Source of the DNA: Akkermansia muciniphila
GTDB lineage: Bacteria > Verrucomicrobiota > Verrucomicrobiia > Chthoniobacterales > Chthoniobacteraceae
Assembly: GCA_945883955.1 (NCBI GenBank)
Contig: CAMCYN010000009.1
Location: 1-36,163, forward strand
Length of the DNA stretch: 36,163 nt
Direction: 5' to 3'
Shown here: piece after piece, positions 17,017-25,710 of the stretch
Position numbering within the stretch: the stretch's first letter is position 1
How the letters are laid out: each line of letters begins with the position of its first letter
Made by a program: the position numbers and the translations under genes
The notes under the pieces: model-generated
What the model was told of the DNA's origin: nothing
The model's database searches: none
The model's input: only the letters and a program-made list of their open reading frames with translations

Positions 17017-17748
17017 ATGTCGCGCGGGGCTATTGCCAGATACCGTCACCTTCAGAAAACGGCCTTCCACTGGGCTCTGGATCAAGGGTTTCGGGTCGCG
17101 GCGCTGGACGTGCGTGTGGCGAAAATCGGGGCTCGTCTGGACGTGGCTGCCTGTAAGTTTGAGCCTCCGCGTAAAGTGCGCGGCGCCAATTTATTGAAGG
17201 CCGGTCCTGTTGTGGTCTTTGAATGTAAATCAGATCGGGCTGATTTTCTGCGCGATACCCGAAGCGAGGAACAACTGCGCGAGCAACTCAAGGGACTACA
17301 CGGTCGCCGTTCGGTACTTGAGGAGTCGTTGCGGCGGGATTTTCCAACATTACGCGAAGGCGAGACACTTTTTCCCGAGTATGACGTGTACCGGTTTGAG
17401 AACGTAGGAGGGTCCCCCTATCAGGAACTGCTTGGAGAGATCGACGAGGTGTCGCGTCGCCTTTATTCGAAAGGCAAGGTTGCAAAGATGCTGCGCTGGA
17501 AGGGGGCGAACCTCTATTATATAGTTGCCGAAGAGGGTATTGCTGATCCTTCGGAATTGCCTGCCGGATGGGGGCTTATCGAACAGCGAATGGCGGGTGC
17601 CGCGGTTGTGGTGAAGGCCGTCTGGCAGGATTCTCCGGATGCAAACCGTTGGTTGGTAGCGACTCGGATCGCGATGGCGGCTACGAATGCTTTGGAATCA
17701 AAGTTGTCTTCCGAGTTAAAGCATTCGCAACGGTGGTTTGGTGTCTAA
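17017..17748 (+). CDS. PD-(D/E)XK nuclease-like protein
   Basis: A 243-residue protein without a clear family name. The first 80 residues show a restriction-endonuclease-like core: a helix (ARYRHLQKTAFHWALDQGF), then ARLDVAA with Asp42, then VVVFECKSDRADFLRD with Glu69-Cys-Lys71. This D...ExK spacing fits the PD-(D/E)XK superfamily and resembles MmcB-type or very-short-patch-like proteins. The C-terminal part (about 150-215) contains KMLRWKGANLYYIVAEEG and may be a helical/beta extension. It starts four bases after the SNF2 gene, with a weak GGA site, so the two are probably made together. Nuclease activity is an inference from three residues. Confidence 0.7.
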   Translation: MSRGAIARYRHLQKTAFHWALDQGFRVAALDVRVAKIGARLDVAACKFEPPRKVRGANLLKAGPVVVFECKSDRADFLRDTRSEEQLREQLKGLHGRRSVLEESLRRDFPTLREGETLFPEYDVYRFENVGGSPYQELLGEIDEVSRRLYSKGKVAKMLRWKGANLYYIVAEEGIADPSELPAGWGLIEQRMAGAAVVVKAVWQDSPDANRWLVATRIAMAATNALESKLSSELKHSQRWFGV

Positions 17749-17849
17749 AAAAAGAATCTAAGATATAGGCTCCCAACGCATAGTTTCGCGCGGCGACGTC
17801 TTGAAATCACCACCGGAATAGAGTTCAATGGTGTTCAAACCCCCTTCAT

Positions 17850-19277
17850 ATGCCTATCTGCTCCGAAAAAGAGCTCCCCGAAAAAGCACGCGCTCTATGG
17901 CAAAAAGCCAAAAGCGCCGCGGAGCTCAAAAATCACGGTTACGCCACCTCCCTTATTCAGACGGTTCTCAAGGAGTCGCCAGGATTTCTCGATGGGCGTA
18001 AGGCTCTGAGATCGATTTCTATTTCTCAACTCGGCGGGAAAAAACCCGGAGGCAGCCTGATGGGAAGCCTCACCTCCACTTCTTTCCGGGGGAATGCCTC
18101 CGTGAAGAAGGATCCGCTAGCCTCGATGGAGATGGCGGAGAAATCTTTGGAGAGCGATCCATTTAGTGTTGCGGGAAATAATCTTCTGAAAGATGCGGCG
18201 ATTGCTGCTGGGTATCCAGAGATCGCGATCTTTGCTCTGGAGACACTGATGAAAGCCAGTCCCAAGGATACAAAGGTCTTGCATGAGCTTGGGGAGATTT
18301 ACCTCGCTTCCGATCATCACGAGCAGGCCATTGAGATTTATAACCGGATTACCAGCATCAATCCCGGAGATCTCATCGCCCTGAAAAAGGCGAAGGATTC
18401 GGCGGCTAACGCCACGATGAAAACGGGCGGATGGGAAACGGCCAAGAGTTATCGCGATCTGATCAAGAACAAGGATGAAGCAACCTTGCTGGAACAGAAA
18501 GGGCGTACATTTAAGGATGTTGCGACGATCGACTCGCAATTAGCCGAGCTGAGCGCGAAGTACGAAGAGAATCCCCAGGGTGTGGATGTCGTGCGGCAGA
18601 TTGCTCAGCTCATGGAGCTGAAGTACGAGCAGACATCCAATCCCGATGACTTGGCTGGGGCTGTCCAGTGGTACGGGTACTGTAACCAGCTGCTGACCGG
18701 GGGCGATCCCGGGTTGGCTCGCAAGGTGACCGATCTGCAAATGAAGCAGTTGGATGTTTCCATCGCTGCGTTGCAGGAATGGTTTTCGGCTGGTGGCGAT
18801 CAACATCCCGATGCCCAACAATATCGTGACCAACTGGCGGCCTTAGTTTTACAAAAGGCGGAGTCCCGGATTGGCGAGGCCAAGAAGCGTGTGGACCAGA
18901 ATCCGACAGACTTGAATTTGCGGTTTGAGCTTGGGGAAGAGTTGGTAAACGCCGGTCAGTTCACCGAGGCAATCGCCGAACTTCAGCGAGCTCGCCAGAG
19001 CCCCAATGCGCGTCTGCGCGCCATGACCTTGCTCGGTAGCTGCTTTATTGAGAAGGGGATGCTCGATCTTGCAGTTCAGCAGCTTAAGGGCGCGGCCAGT
19101 GAAATGACGGCCATGGATAATACCAAAAAAGACACGGTTTACCGGCTCGCTCTGCTGCATGAAAGGATGGGCAAACAGCCGGAATACATCGAGTGCCTTA
19201 AGGAAATCTACGAAGCCGATTACAACTTTCGGGACGTGGCGGCGCGGGTGGAATCGAGCTATTCTGCCACTGCATAA
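17850..19277 (+). CDS. Tetratricopeptide-repeat protein
   Basis: Soluble 475-residue protein with no signal peptide, built mostly from paired helices. TPR-like units are visible near residues 10-45 (ARALWQKAKSAAELKNHGYA), 142-175 (VLHELGEIYLASDHHEQAIE), 355-390 (LNLRFELGEELVNAGQFTEA), 393-415 and 430-460 (TVYRLALLHERMGKQPEYIE). A Gly/Ser-rich linker lies near 60-85. Such proteins act as binding scaffolds; no catalytic motif is seen. It starts 101 bases after the nuclease-like gene and is closed by a strong terminator. A TTGAAA-N17-TTCAAT hexamer pair ends about 20 bases upstream of the ATG, a weak promoter candidate. Confidence 0.85.
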   Translation: MPICSEKELPEKARALWQKAKSAAELKNHGYATSLIQTVLKESPGFLDGRKALRSISISQLGGKKPGGSLMGSLTSTSFRGNASVKKDPLASMEMAEKSLESDPFSVAGNNLLKDAAIAAGYPEIAIFALETLMKASPKDTKVLHELGEIYLASDHHEQAIEIYNRITSINPGDLIALKKAKDSAANATMKTGGWETAKSYRDLIKNKDEATLLEQKGRTFKDVATIDSQLAELSAKYEENPQGVDVVRQIAQLMELKYEQTSNPDDLAGAVQWYGYCNQLLTGGDPGLARKVTDLQMKQLDVSIAALQEWFSAGGDQHPDAQQYRDQLAALVLQKAESRIGEAKKRVDQNPTDLNLRFELGEELVNAGQFTEAIAELQRARQSPNARLRAMTLLGSCFIEKGMLDLAVQQLKGAASEMTAMDNTKKDTVYRLALLHERMGKQPEYIECLKEIYEADYNFRDVAARVESSYSATA

Positions 19278-19308
19278 TGGGCAGGGACATTCGCTGATCC
19301 TGAACGTG

Positions 19309-19345
19309 AAAAACCTTCCCTCTTTTGGCGAGAGGGAAGGTTTTT
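19309..19345 (+). terminator. Bidirectional rho-independent terminator
   Basis: Perfect 15-bp stem (19309-19323 with 19331-19345), 7-base loop, arms ending in A5 and T5. It lies between the convergent TPR gene and the minus-strand gene at 19365, and would work in both directions. Confidence 0.93.
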
Positions 19346-19364
19346 GCTTTGAGGGCCGTTGGGC

Positions 19365-20126
19365 TTAGTACTGTAAGAACAGCGCCTCTTCGACGGCTAC
19401 CCCTTTGCTCTTCGCTTCGACCAGAAGTGATTCCACGATGTTGTGCGAAGGATTTTCATCCTTGGAGAGAATCCAGAATCCACGCCGGTTCTTTTGGCAG
19501 ACCAGAACGTAACGGTAAGTCCTGTCGATCAGCATCACTTCGACTGAAGCGGGGAATGCCCTTTGAAAGCTTTGTACAGCGGTCATGACCGCGCTGCTGG
19601 AGGGGGCTCCGGTGGTTTCGCTGGCGCGTTCTTCCCATGAACCGGTTTCGTTTCTCCATCCGCGATGTACCACAAGCCAGCGATTATTGCTGATCGGCTT
19701 GAGTATGACACTTGCACGGGTGAGTCCCCGCTCGGCGCGATGATTGAGTCGAGCGACTTCGTACCAGGTTCCTTCCGGAGAGACCGGTGGCGGTTCTGTA
19801 TTGGAGACAAGGGTGTAGGGCAGGGGCGCCGAGAGGGAGGTGGCGGGGTGGCTGGAGAGCACAGCGGGCGTTTTAGTCCCGACGGGACTCTTGTTATTCG
19901 CCACAAGGGTGGATGGTAAAGGAGCGGTCGTGGCTTTCTCTTTTTTGGCTGAGCTCTTTGAAAACGTGGTCACCACAGGTTTTCTCCCGGACGGTGGAGT
20001 TGCTGAATCCTTTTTGTGGTTAGAGACACATGCGGCGCTTGCAAAGGCAGTTGCCAATAAAAGGCAGGCCGGAGCGAACACTCGCCGAGCTGACTTATGG
20101 GAATGCGAGTCTCCCGCTTGGGACAT
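19365..20126 (-). CDS. Unknown exported (possibly lipo-) protein with Pro/Ser/Thr-rich linker
   Basis: Unrecognised protein of 253 residues from ATG 20126 (MSQAGDSHSHKSARR); an ATG six codons earlier is also possible. A basic n-region is followed by a hydrophobic core (FAPACLLLATAFASAAC). The Cys after ASAA could be lipidated but the lipobox lacks the usual Leu at -3, so signal peptidase I cleavage is an alternative. Residues 40-115 are low-complexity Ser/Thr/Pro/Lys, a likely periplasmic spacer. The C-terminal domain (about 120-253) has alternating strands and helices (GTWYEVARLNHRAERG, RYVLVCQKNRRGFWIL) with no known motif. Convergent with the TPR gene. Confidence 0.75.
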   Translation of the reverse strand: MSQAGDSHSHKSARRVFAPACLLLATAFASAACVSNHKKDSATPPSGRKPVVTTFSKSSAKKEKATTAPLPSTLVANNKSPVGTKTPAVLSSHPATSLSAPLPYTLVSNTEPPPVSPEGTWYEVARLNHRAERGLTRASVILKPISNNRWLVVHRGWRNETGSWEERASETTGAPSSSAVMTAVQSFQRAFPASVEVMLIDRTYRYVLVCQKNRRGFWILSKDENPSHNIVESLLVEAKSKGVAVEEALFLQY

Positions 20127-20196
20127 TTGGTACGGTGCGTACATAAATAAAAAATTGAGCAGCTATCAGGCCTGAGGACAGAAGGAAGCGGAGGCT

Positions 20197-20994
20197 TTAT
20201 TTGGTTGCCTGGGCTAACGGGGTGACAAAGGCTTGAATTTTACCAGCCAGATCGGAATCGGAGCCCCATTGCTCGATCTTTTTTACAATCGCGCTCCCCA
20301 CCACCACACCATCGGCGACCGCCGCCACCGCGCGAACCTGTTCGGGGCTCGAGATTCCAAAGCCAACGGCGATTGGCAATGAGGTGGCCTGGCGGATTGC
20401 TGCGACTTTTTCCTCAAGCGAGTCGGCGACGTCGGTGCGTTCACCAGTGACCCCTTCACGGGAGACGTAGTAGATGAACCCGCTGGCGTTCGCCGTGATG
20501 ATGGAAAGGCGTGATTCGGGGGTAGTCGGCGCGATGAGGCGAATACGTCTGAGACTGCTCGAGGTCGTAAAATCCGGATTCGAGGCGTCTTCGTCAGGTG
20601 GCAGATCCAGGATTAAAATGCCATCGACCCCAGCGGCTTCTGCATCCCGGAGGAACTCATGGAATCCGTATCGGTAGATCGGATTCATGTAGGTATAGAG
20701 CATGATGGGGATCTCGGATTGCTGCCGGATATTGCGTATACAATCGAGAACCTTGGCAGTGGTGGCGCCGGCCATGAGTGCGCGGGAAGCCGCCTGTTGG
20801 TTGACGGTGCCATCGGCGAGCGGGTCGGAAAAGGGGATGCCAAGTTCCAGCAGATCTACTCCAGCGCGTTCCAAAGCAAGGGCTATGGATTCCGTCGCGG
20901 CCAGTGTGGGGTCTCCGGCGCAGATATACGCGATCATCGCGGCCTTCTTTTTAGAGTGGAGGTGAGCAAAGACCTGGTCGATACGATTTGGCAT
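20197..20994 (-). CDS. trpA: Tryptophan synthase alpha subunit
   Basis: Cleaves indole-3-glycerol phosphate to indole and glyceraldehyde-3-phosphate in tryptophan synthesis. It is a 265-residue TIM barrel with VDLLELGIPFSDPLADG near 45-61 (catalytic Glu), ILDLPPDE near 128-135 (catalytic Asp), LIAPTTPESRL, SGFIYYVSREGVTGER and AVGFGISSPEQV. All catalytic residues are kept. The usual partner trpB is not adjacent: upstream lies a divergent small gene and downstream an unrelated exported protein, so trpA is split from the rest of the trp genes here. No trp leader or attenuator is visible in the 100 bases upstream. Confidence 0.96.
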   Translation of the reverse strand: MPNRIDQVFAHLHSKKKAAMIAYICAGDPTLAATESIALALERAGVDLLELGIPFSDPLADGTVNQQAASRALMAGATTAKVLDCIRNIRQQSEIPIMLYTYMNPIYRYGFHEFLRDAEAAGVDGILILDLPPDEDASNPDFTTSSSLRRIRLIAPTTPESRLSIITANASGFIYYVSREGVTGERTDVADSLEEKVAAIRQATSLPIAVGFGISSPEQVRAVAAVADGVVVGSAIVKKIEQWGSDSDLAGKIQAFVTPLAQATK

Positions 20995-21095
20995 AGAAAA
21001 GTAACAAAGCGAACCGCAGACATCTATGGAAGTACAGAGGCAAAGCGAGTTCGCTCTTCTCAGAAAACACGGAGTGGCTAACCTCCCTCTGCCTT

Positions 21096-21332
21096 ATGAA
21101 CCGGACTACCATTTTGCTTCTCTTCCCTGTGGCTTTCCTTGGATTTGCCTGTGAACGCCATTCAGCTGAATCGCTCCCGTCGCATGGATCGCATCCCGTT
21201 GCGCATGAAGCAGCTTCCGGATCCCACGCCCCTGCGCATTCGCAACCGACCGGGTCTGAGGTGAAGAAGGAAAAAAACCCTGCGGCTCCAGGGCCGGCGC
21301 CGAAGTTCTTTGAAGGAGCACCCGCCAAGTAG
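21096..21332 (+). CDS. Small lipoprotein candidate
   Basis: A 78-residue protein with a short hydrophobic signal (MNRTTILLLFPVAFLGFAC) and Cys19 placed where a lipid-modified cysteine would be. The lipobox LGFAC is imperfect. The mature part is His/Ser/Pro/Ala-rich with no fold signal. It is divergent from trpA by 101 bases. Coding status is supported by the signal-peptide pattern only. Confidence 0.55.
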   Translation: MNRTTILLLFPVAFLGFACERHSAESLPSHGSHPVAHEAASGSHAPAHSQPTGSEVKKEKNPAAPGPAPKFFEGAPAK

Positions 21333-21463
21333 CCTGTAAAACGAGTGTGGGGTATTGCCGACACTGGTGAGTCTCTGGCCTTTCGGCGAGACTTTCAGAT
21401 GTGGTGGTTCGCAAAGAATGGAACGCGATGGCCGAATATACTTTGCGCTGAATATGAGTCTTT

Positions 21464-22273
21464 ATGAATGCACTTTTTAATTTAGATAACGAAGTTGCCG
21501 TTGTGATAGGTGGAACGGGGGTTTTGGGCGGTGGACTGGCTGAAGGTATAGCGGCGGCTGGTGCCCAAGTGGCGATTGTGGGCCGTAATGCGCAGCGCGG
21601 CCAGGCCCGGGTGGATGCGATCAAAGCCAATGGCGGAAGTGCTATTTTTGTGGCGGCAGATGCCTCTGACCGAGTCGCGCTGGAACAGGCCCGTGAATCC
21701 ATAACCCAAATTTTGGGCGCACCAACGATTCTAGTGAACGCCGCCGGAGGGAATGATCCGAAGGTGACCGTCACTGCGGAAATGCCCATTGAGAACATTG
21801 CCGCCTCCGACTGGGTGGCTGCGTTTGACCTTAATCTTGTTGGCGGAGCGTTGTTGCCCTCGCAGGCGTTTGGCCCCGGAATGTGTGAACGGGGGAAGGG
21901 CAGTATCATTAACATCGCAAGTGTCTCGGCGCACCTGCCCCTTTCCAGAGTGGTCGCTTATTCCTCGGCCAAGGCTGCCGTGCTTAATCTGACTCAATTT
22001 CTCTCTCGTGAATGGGCTTCGCGTGGAGTTCGCGTCAATTCAATCACCCCCGGCTTTTTTCCCGCCGAACAGAATCGGAAGCTCCTCTTTAATGACGACG
22101 GGACGCCCACGGCACGAACCCAGTCGATCTTGGGACACACGCCCATGAAGCGTTTCGGTGAGTCGCAGGAACTGGTCGGAGCCTGCATCTTTCTGGCCAG
22201 CCAGGCTGCATCCAGTTTTGTAACCGGCATCGACCTTCGTGTTGACGGTGGCTTTTTAAGTCAGACGATCTAA
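21464..22273 (+). CDS. SDR-family oxidoreductase
   Basis: Classical short-chain dehydrogenase/reductase of 269 residues using NAD(P). The Rossmann glycine motif reads GGTGVLGGG near residues 17-25, followed by DASD (cofactor adenine), NAAGG near 88-92, catalytic Ser in NIASVSAH near 147, and YSSAK (catalytic Tyr/Lys) near 166-170. RVDGGFLSQTI closes the protein. The sequence resembles the D-mannonate / fructuronate oxidoreductase-like SDRs of sugar-acid metabolism, but no uronate genes are nearby, so the substrate is open. It lies 131 bases after the small lipoprotein gene. Confidence 0.92.
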   Translation: MNALFNLDNEVAVVIGGTGVLGGGLAEGIAAAGAQVAIVGRNAQRGQARVDAIKANGGSAIFVAADASDRVALEQARESITQILGAPTILVNAAGGNDPKVTVTAEMPIENIAASDWVAAFDLNLVGGALLPSQAFGPGMCERGKGSIINIASVSAHLPLSRVVAYSSAKAAVLNLTQFLSREWASRGVRVNSITPGFFPAEQNRKLLFNDDGTPTARTQSILGHTPMKRFGESQELVGACIFLASQAASSFVTGIDLRVDGGFLSQTI

Positions 22274-22327
22274 GCGCAAGTCTCCTCCTCTGCGCTCTCC
22301 GCGTGTCTTCCCCTTGTATTGCTTAAG

Positions 22328-23026
22328 ATGATTAGACGGCTTTTTTTAAGTTCACTGGGCTTCGCCATGTTTGCTTCTTCGTCCGCGATGGCTGATTCGA
22401 CCCGGGAGAGTATCGTTATCTCGGGTGGGGTTTCCTTGATGAAATGGGAGCAGTACAAGCCCGACCCCCACGATAAGTGGTGGATGAACTTCGTGCGGGC
22501 GGGGCGGATTCGTATTTCTCAAATCCGGGAGGCGGATCCCGAGGCGCGGATCACGTGGCTAGTGTACAAGCCGGCCTATCTGCGTCGGACGGTTCAGGAG
22601 GGGAAGGATCTGGTTAAGCTAATCGATTCAGTCAGGGATGCTTATAGGGTTAATAGGGTTTATTTTTCCACGGCTGCGGAGCTGCTTGATTACTTAAACC
22701 AGGGACAGAACCGGGAGCGGGTAAAAATTTGTGACCTCGAATACTTTGGGCATTCGAACAAAGCCTGTTGGATGTTCGATTACTCGAACTATATCGATAG
22801 CGCCTCCAAAGTCTGGCTTCACGAAACTGAGCTTACGCGGTTGCGGCCTGGGATTTTTACCAAAGATGCCTTTGCCAAAAGTTGGGGGTGTCACTCGGGA
22901 GAAAGTATGATCGTTCATTTCCGCAAAGCCACCGGCGTGCGAATGTGGGGAGTGATAGGAAAGACGCAGTACCAGACGGAAGAGCTACCCATTCCGGCAA
23001 CTCGCTGGGGACGTTGGAAACACTAA
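22328..23026 (+). CDS. Secreted protein of unknown function with His/Cys pattern
   Basis: Unrecognised 232-residue protein. A signal peptide (IRRLFLSSLGFAMFASSSAMA) predicts export with cleavage after AMA. ATG 22328 is preferred to a TTG three codons earlier. In the mature part, strands and helices alternate (EARITWLVYKP, VNRVYFSTAAELLDYL, ICDLEYFGHSN), and two conserved-looking stretches follow: YFGHSNKACWMFD with His142 and KSWGCHSGESMIVH with Cys188. A His after one strand and a Cys after the next resembles the dyad of caspase-fold (C14/DUF4347-like) proteins, but this is only a pattern match. The ATP-grasp gene starts 107 bases downstream on the same strand. Confidence 0.72.
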   Translation: MIRRLFLSSLGFAMFASSSAMADSTRESIVISGGVSLMKWEQYKPDPHDKWWMNFVRAGRIRISQIREADPEARITWLVYKPAYLRRTVQEGKDLVKLIDSVRDAYRVNRVYFSTAAELLDYLNQGQNRERVKICDLEYFGHSNKACWMFDYSNYIDSASKVWLHETELTRLRPGIFTKDAFAKSWGCHSGESMIVHFRKATGVRMWGVIGKTQYQTEELPIPATRWGRWKH

Positions 23027-23132
23027 CTCAGCTCGGCTTGTTCCCGCAGACAATGAGTCAGATTGTGACGATTTGGGCCGAGGTGGGATATAGCCTCAAA
23101 TTGCCAGTGAAGGACCGGGAGCTTGTCTTTTT

Positions 23133-25628
23133 ATGATTCAGCCCGTGTCTCCCGAACTTCCCGAAGGCTCGTTTCAGTCGTGCCCACTAGCGGGTTTTTC
23201 TGAAATGCGTGACCGGAATGGGGCGATGTTGGCGCATTGGGAACTGCTCATGCGGAGCTTGGAGGAACTCGGGCCGGAGGAGCGCAAGCGCCGCCTGGAG
23301 TCTGTAAAGCGGGTGATCCACGAACAGGGTATCACGTATAATGTATACGGGGATCCTCGTGGCATGGAGCGCTCCTGGAGGCTGGATCCCTTGCCGATGC
23401 TCATCACTGGCCGTGAATGGGAGAAAATTGAGCGCGGCTTGATCCAACGGGCCACGTTGATTAATAGCGTTCTTGCAGATTGTTATGGGCCACAGACGCT
23501 TTTGCGTTCTGGCGCTTTGCCACCTGCTCTCTTGTTTGCCCAGGCTGATTTTCTTCGTCCTGCGCACGGGGTCCGGCCTCCCAATGGACAGTTCCTCAAT
23601 GTGTATGCGGCGGATATTGCGCGTTCTCCCGACGGGCAATGGTGGGTGGTTTCGGACAGAACCCAGATTCCCACGGGTGCGGGGTACGCGTTGGCAAACC
23701 GGCTGGCCACCGCTCGTATGCTTCCCGGACCGTTTCGCGAGAGTCGAGTCCACCGGCTTGCCGGTTTTTATCATCAGTTCCAAACGGCGATGGCGCAGTT
23801 ATGCCCGCGCCAGACCGATACACCCCGTGTGGTTATCCTGACTCCAGGACCGTACAACGAGACGTATTCCGAGCAGGCGTACCTGGCGCGTTATCTCGGT
23901 TATTCCCTCGTGGAAGGACAGGATCTGACTGTCCACGACGGCCGGGTTTGTTTGAAAACATTAAGCGGCCTTGAACCCGTGGACGTCATTCTGCGGCGTG
24001 TGGACGATGGTTTTTGCGATCCCCTTGAACTGCGAAATGATTCCATTCTAGGTGTTCCCGGACTGTTGGAGGCGCTGCGTGCCGGGACTGTTTCTGTGGC
24101 CAATACGTTGGGAAGTGGCATTTTGCAAAGTCCTGCTTTTAAAGGCTTTTTCTCGGGTTTGTGTCGGACTGTTTTAGGGGAGAAACTGTTGATTCCGTCC
24201 ATCGCCACCTGGTGGTGCGGGCAGGAGCCTGCGCTGCGTTTTGTTTTGGACAACCTGGACTTTTTGGATGTTCGGCCTGCATTTGCCGGCGCACGTTCCA
24301 CCGCAAATTTAAACCGCTCGCAGCTTCGGGACCTGATCCGGTTTGCTCCCTATCGATGGGTGGCACGGGAGCGTATGCGGTTGTCTTTGGCGCCTTGTTG
24401 GGAGGAAGACTCCATTGTGGAACGTCCTGTGGTCTTGCGGGTATTTTTGGTCGCGACCAAGGACGGGTATGTGGTCATGCCGGGGGCGCTTGCGCGTTCA
24501 GGGGATGGGGCGATTACCGGTGGAATTTCGATGCAGGATGGCGGTTCGAGTAAGGATACCTGGGTGATTAGCGACGAGCCGGTGGACGAGATCTCTTTGC
24601 TGGCCGGAACCACCGCGCCAGTGGAGTTGCGGCGTGTAGGCAACAACCTACCTAGTCGGCTCGCGGATAATTTCTTTTGGTTGGGCCGCTATTCGGAGCG
24701 GATGGATGCCGCGGCACGCGTATTGCGGGGAGCGCTTTTGCGGTTCAGTCCTGAGAGTGTGGACGGTGGTTTTTTACTGATGCAACCGTTGTTGCAGACG
24801 CTCGAGGCGCAGGATCAGATACCGATCGGATCTTCCACTGCGGGGCGTTCTGCCGAAGAACTGGAGTCCGACTTTTTGGAGGCGCTTTATAGCGAGGCAC
24901 GCTCGGGCAGCTTGCGAAATCTCGCGGACCGGGTCGTACAGCTTGCGATGTTGGTACGCGATCGCACCTCAAATGATGTTTGGCGGGCGCTTTCGCAACT
25001 GGAGGTTGCGATGGCCGAGGAGGCAAAGACATGGTCGCCGGGCGAGGCGATTGCCTTACTCAATCGTGTGCTGATGTTGGTGGCGTCCTTCAAGGGGATT
25101 GCCCGTGAAAACATGACCCGAGCCCAAGGCTGGCGTTTCCTCGATATCGGACAACGAATTGAACGGGCCGTCACCCTTTGTACGTTTCTTCGAAACACTC
25201 TGGCCTCTCCCGAGGCGGTCGCTCCGAGTCTTTTAGAGTCCGTGCTCGAGGTGGCTGACAGTACACTCACCTACCGTTCGCGCTACAGTATCGTTCCAAA
25301 TCTGATGGCGGTATATGATCTTGTATTACTGGATGATACAAACCCTAGATCGCTTCTTTTCCAGCTCGAAAGTCTGGAGAAACATTTTAAAAAGTTGCCG
25401 CGTGGCGGTAGCAATGCCCTTCCCGACGCAGCCGAACGGATCCTCACGGATTGCGTCAACCGCGTACGAACACTCGACCCGTACGAACTTAGCTCAATGG
25501 AAGGTACGCTGGAAGAAACCGCGACCGCCCGGGGGTTAGATTACGCCTTGAAATCACTCTCCTCGCTGTCGGAAACGATTGCGGTGATCTACTTTGCCCA
25601 TTCGAATATTTCCCGCATCAGTGCGTGA
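23133..25628 (+). CDS. Circularly permuted type 2 ATP-grasp protein fused to alpha-E domain
   Basis: An 831-residue two-domain protein. Residues about 75-480 are the circularly permuted ATP-grasp (DUF404/DUF407) unit: GITYNVYGDP near 69, RPAHGVRPPNGQFLNVYAAD, DRTQIPTGAGYALANR, VVILTPGPYNETYSEQAYLA, GSGILQSPAF and ARERMRLSLAP. Residues about 508-831 are the helical alpha-E (DUF403) domain beginning ADNFFWLGRYSERMD. In many bacteria these are two adjacent genes followed by a transglutaminase-like and a proteasome-like protease; here they are fused and neither partner is present. The family is thought to form an amide or peptide modification; the substrate is unknown. Confidence 0.93.
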   Translation: MIQPVSPELPEGSFQSCPLAGFSEMRDRNGAMLAHWELLMRSLEELGPEERKRRLESVKRVIHEQGITYNVYGDPRGMERSWRLDPLPMLITGREWEKIERGLIQRATLINSVLADCYGPQTLLRSGALPPALLFAQADFLRPAHGVRPPNGQFLNVYAADIARSPDGQWWVVSDRTQIPTGAGYALANRLATARMLPGPFRESRVHRLAGFYHQFQTAMAQLCPRQTDTPRVVILTPGPYNETYSEQAYLARYLGYSLVEGQDLTVHDGRVCLKTLSGLEPVDVILRRVDDGFCDPLELRNDSILGVPGLLEALRAGTVSVANTLGSGILQSPAFKGFFSGLCRTVLGEKLLIPSIATWWCGQEPALRFVLDNLDFLDVRPAFAGARSTANLNRSQLRDLIRFAPYRWVARERMRLSLAPCWEEDSIVERPVVLRVFLVATKDGYVVMPGALARSGDGAITGGISMQDGGSSKDTWVISDEPVDEISLLAGTTAPVELRRVGNNLPSRLADNFFWLGRYSERMDAAARVLRGALLRFSPESVDGGFLLMQPLLQTLEAQDQIPIGSSTAGRSAEELESDFLEALYSEARSGSLRNLADRVVQLAMLVRDRTSNDVWRALSQLEVAMAEEAKTWSPGEAIALLNRVLMLVASFKGIARENMTRAQGWRFLDIGQRIERAVTLCTFLRNTLASPEAVAPSLLESVLEVADSTLTYRSRYSIVPNLMAVYDLVLLDDTNPRSLLFQLESLEKHFKKLPRGGSNALPDAAERILTDCVNRVRTLDPYELSSMEGTLEETATARGLDYALKSLSSLSETIAVIYFAHSNISRISA

Positions 25629-25710
25629 TGTTCGGGTTCAAAGCCTAAGCTGAGTGGCGCTTGTCGGGTTGTCCTAAAGAGCCAAAGCGGCCCAATGTCT
25701 CCTCCCCAAA

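Noticed and set aside
21106-21915. 269-codon minus-strand frame across the small lipoprotein and the SDR gene
   Set aside because: The Ala/Pro/Ser/Thr-rich product has no recognisable motif, and the SDR on the other strand is certain.
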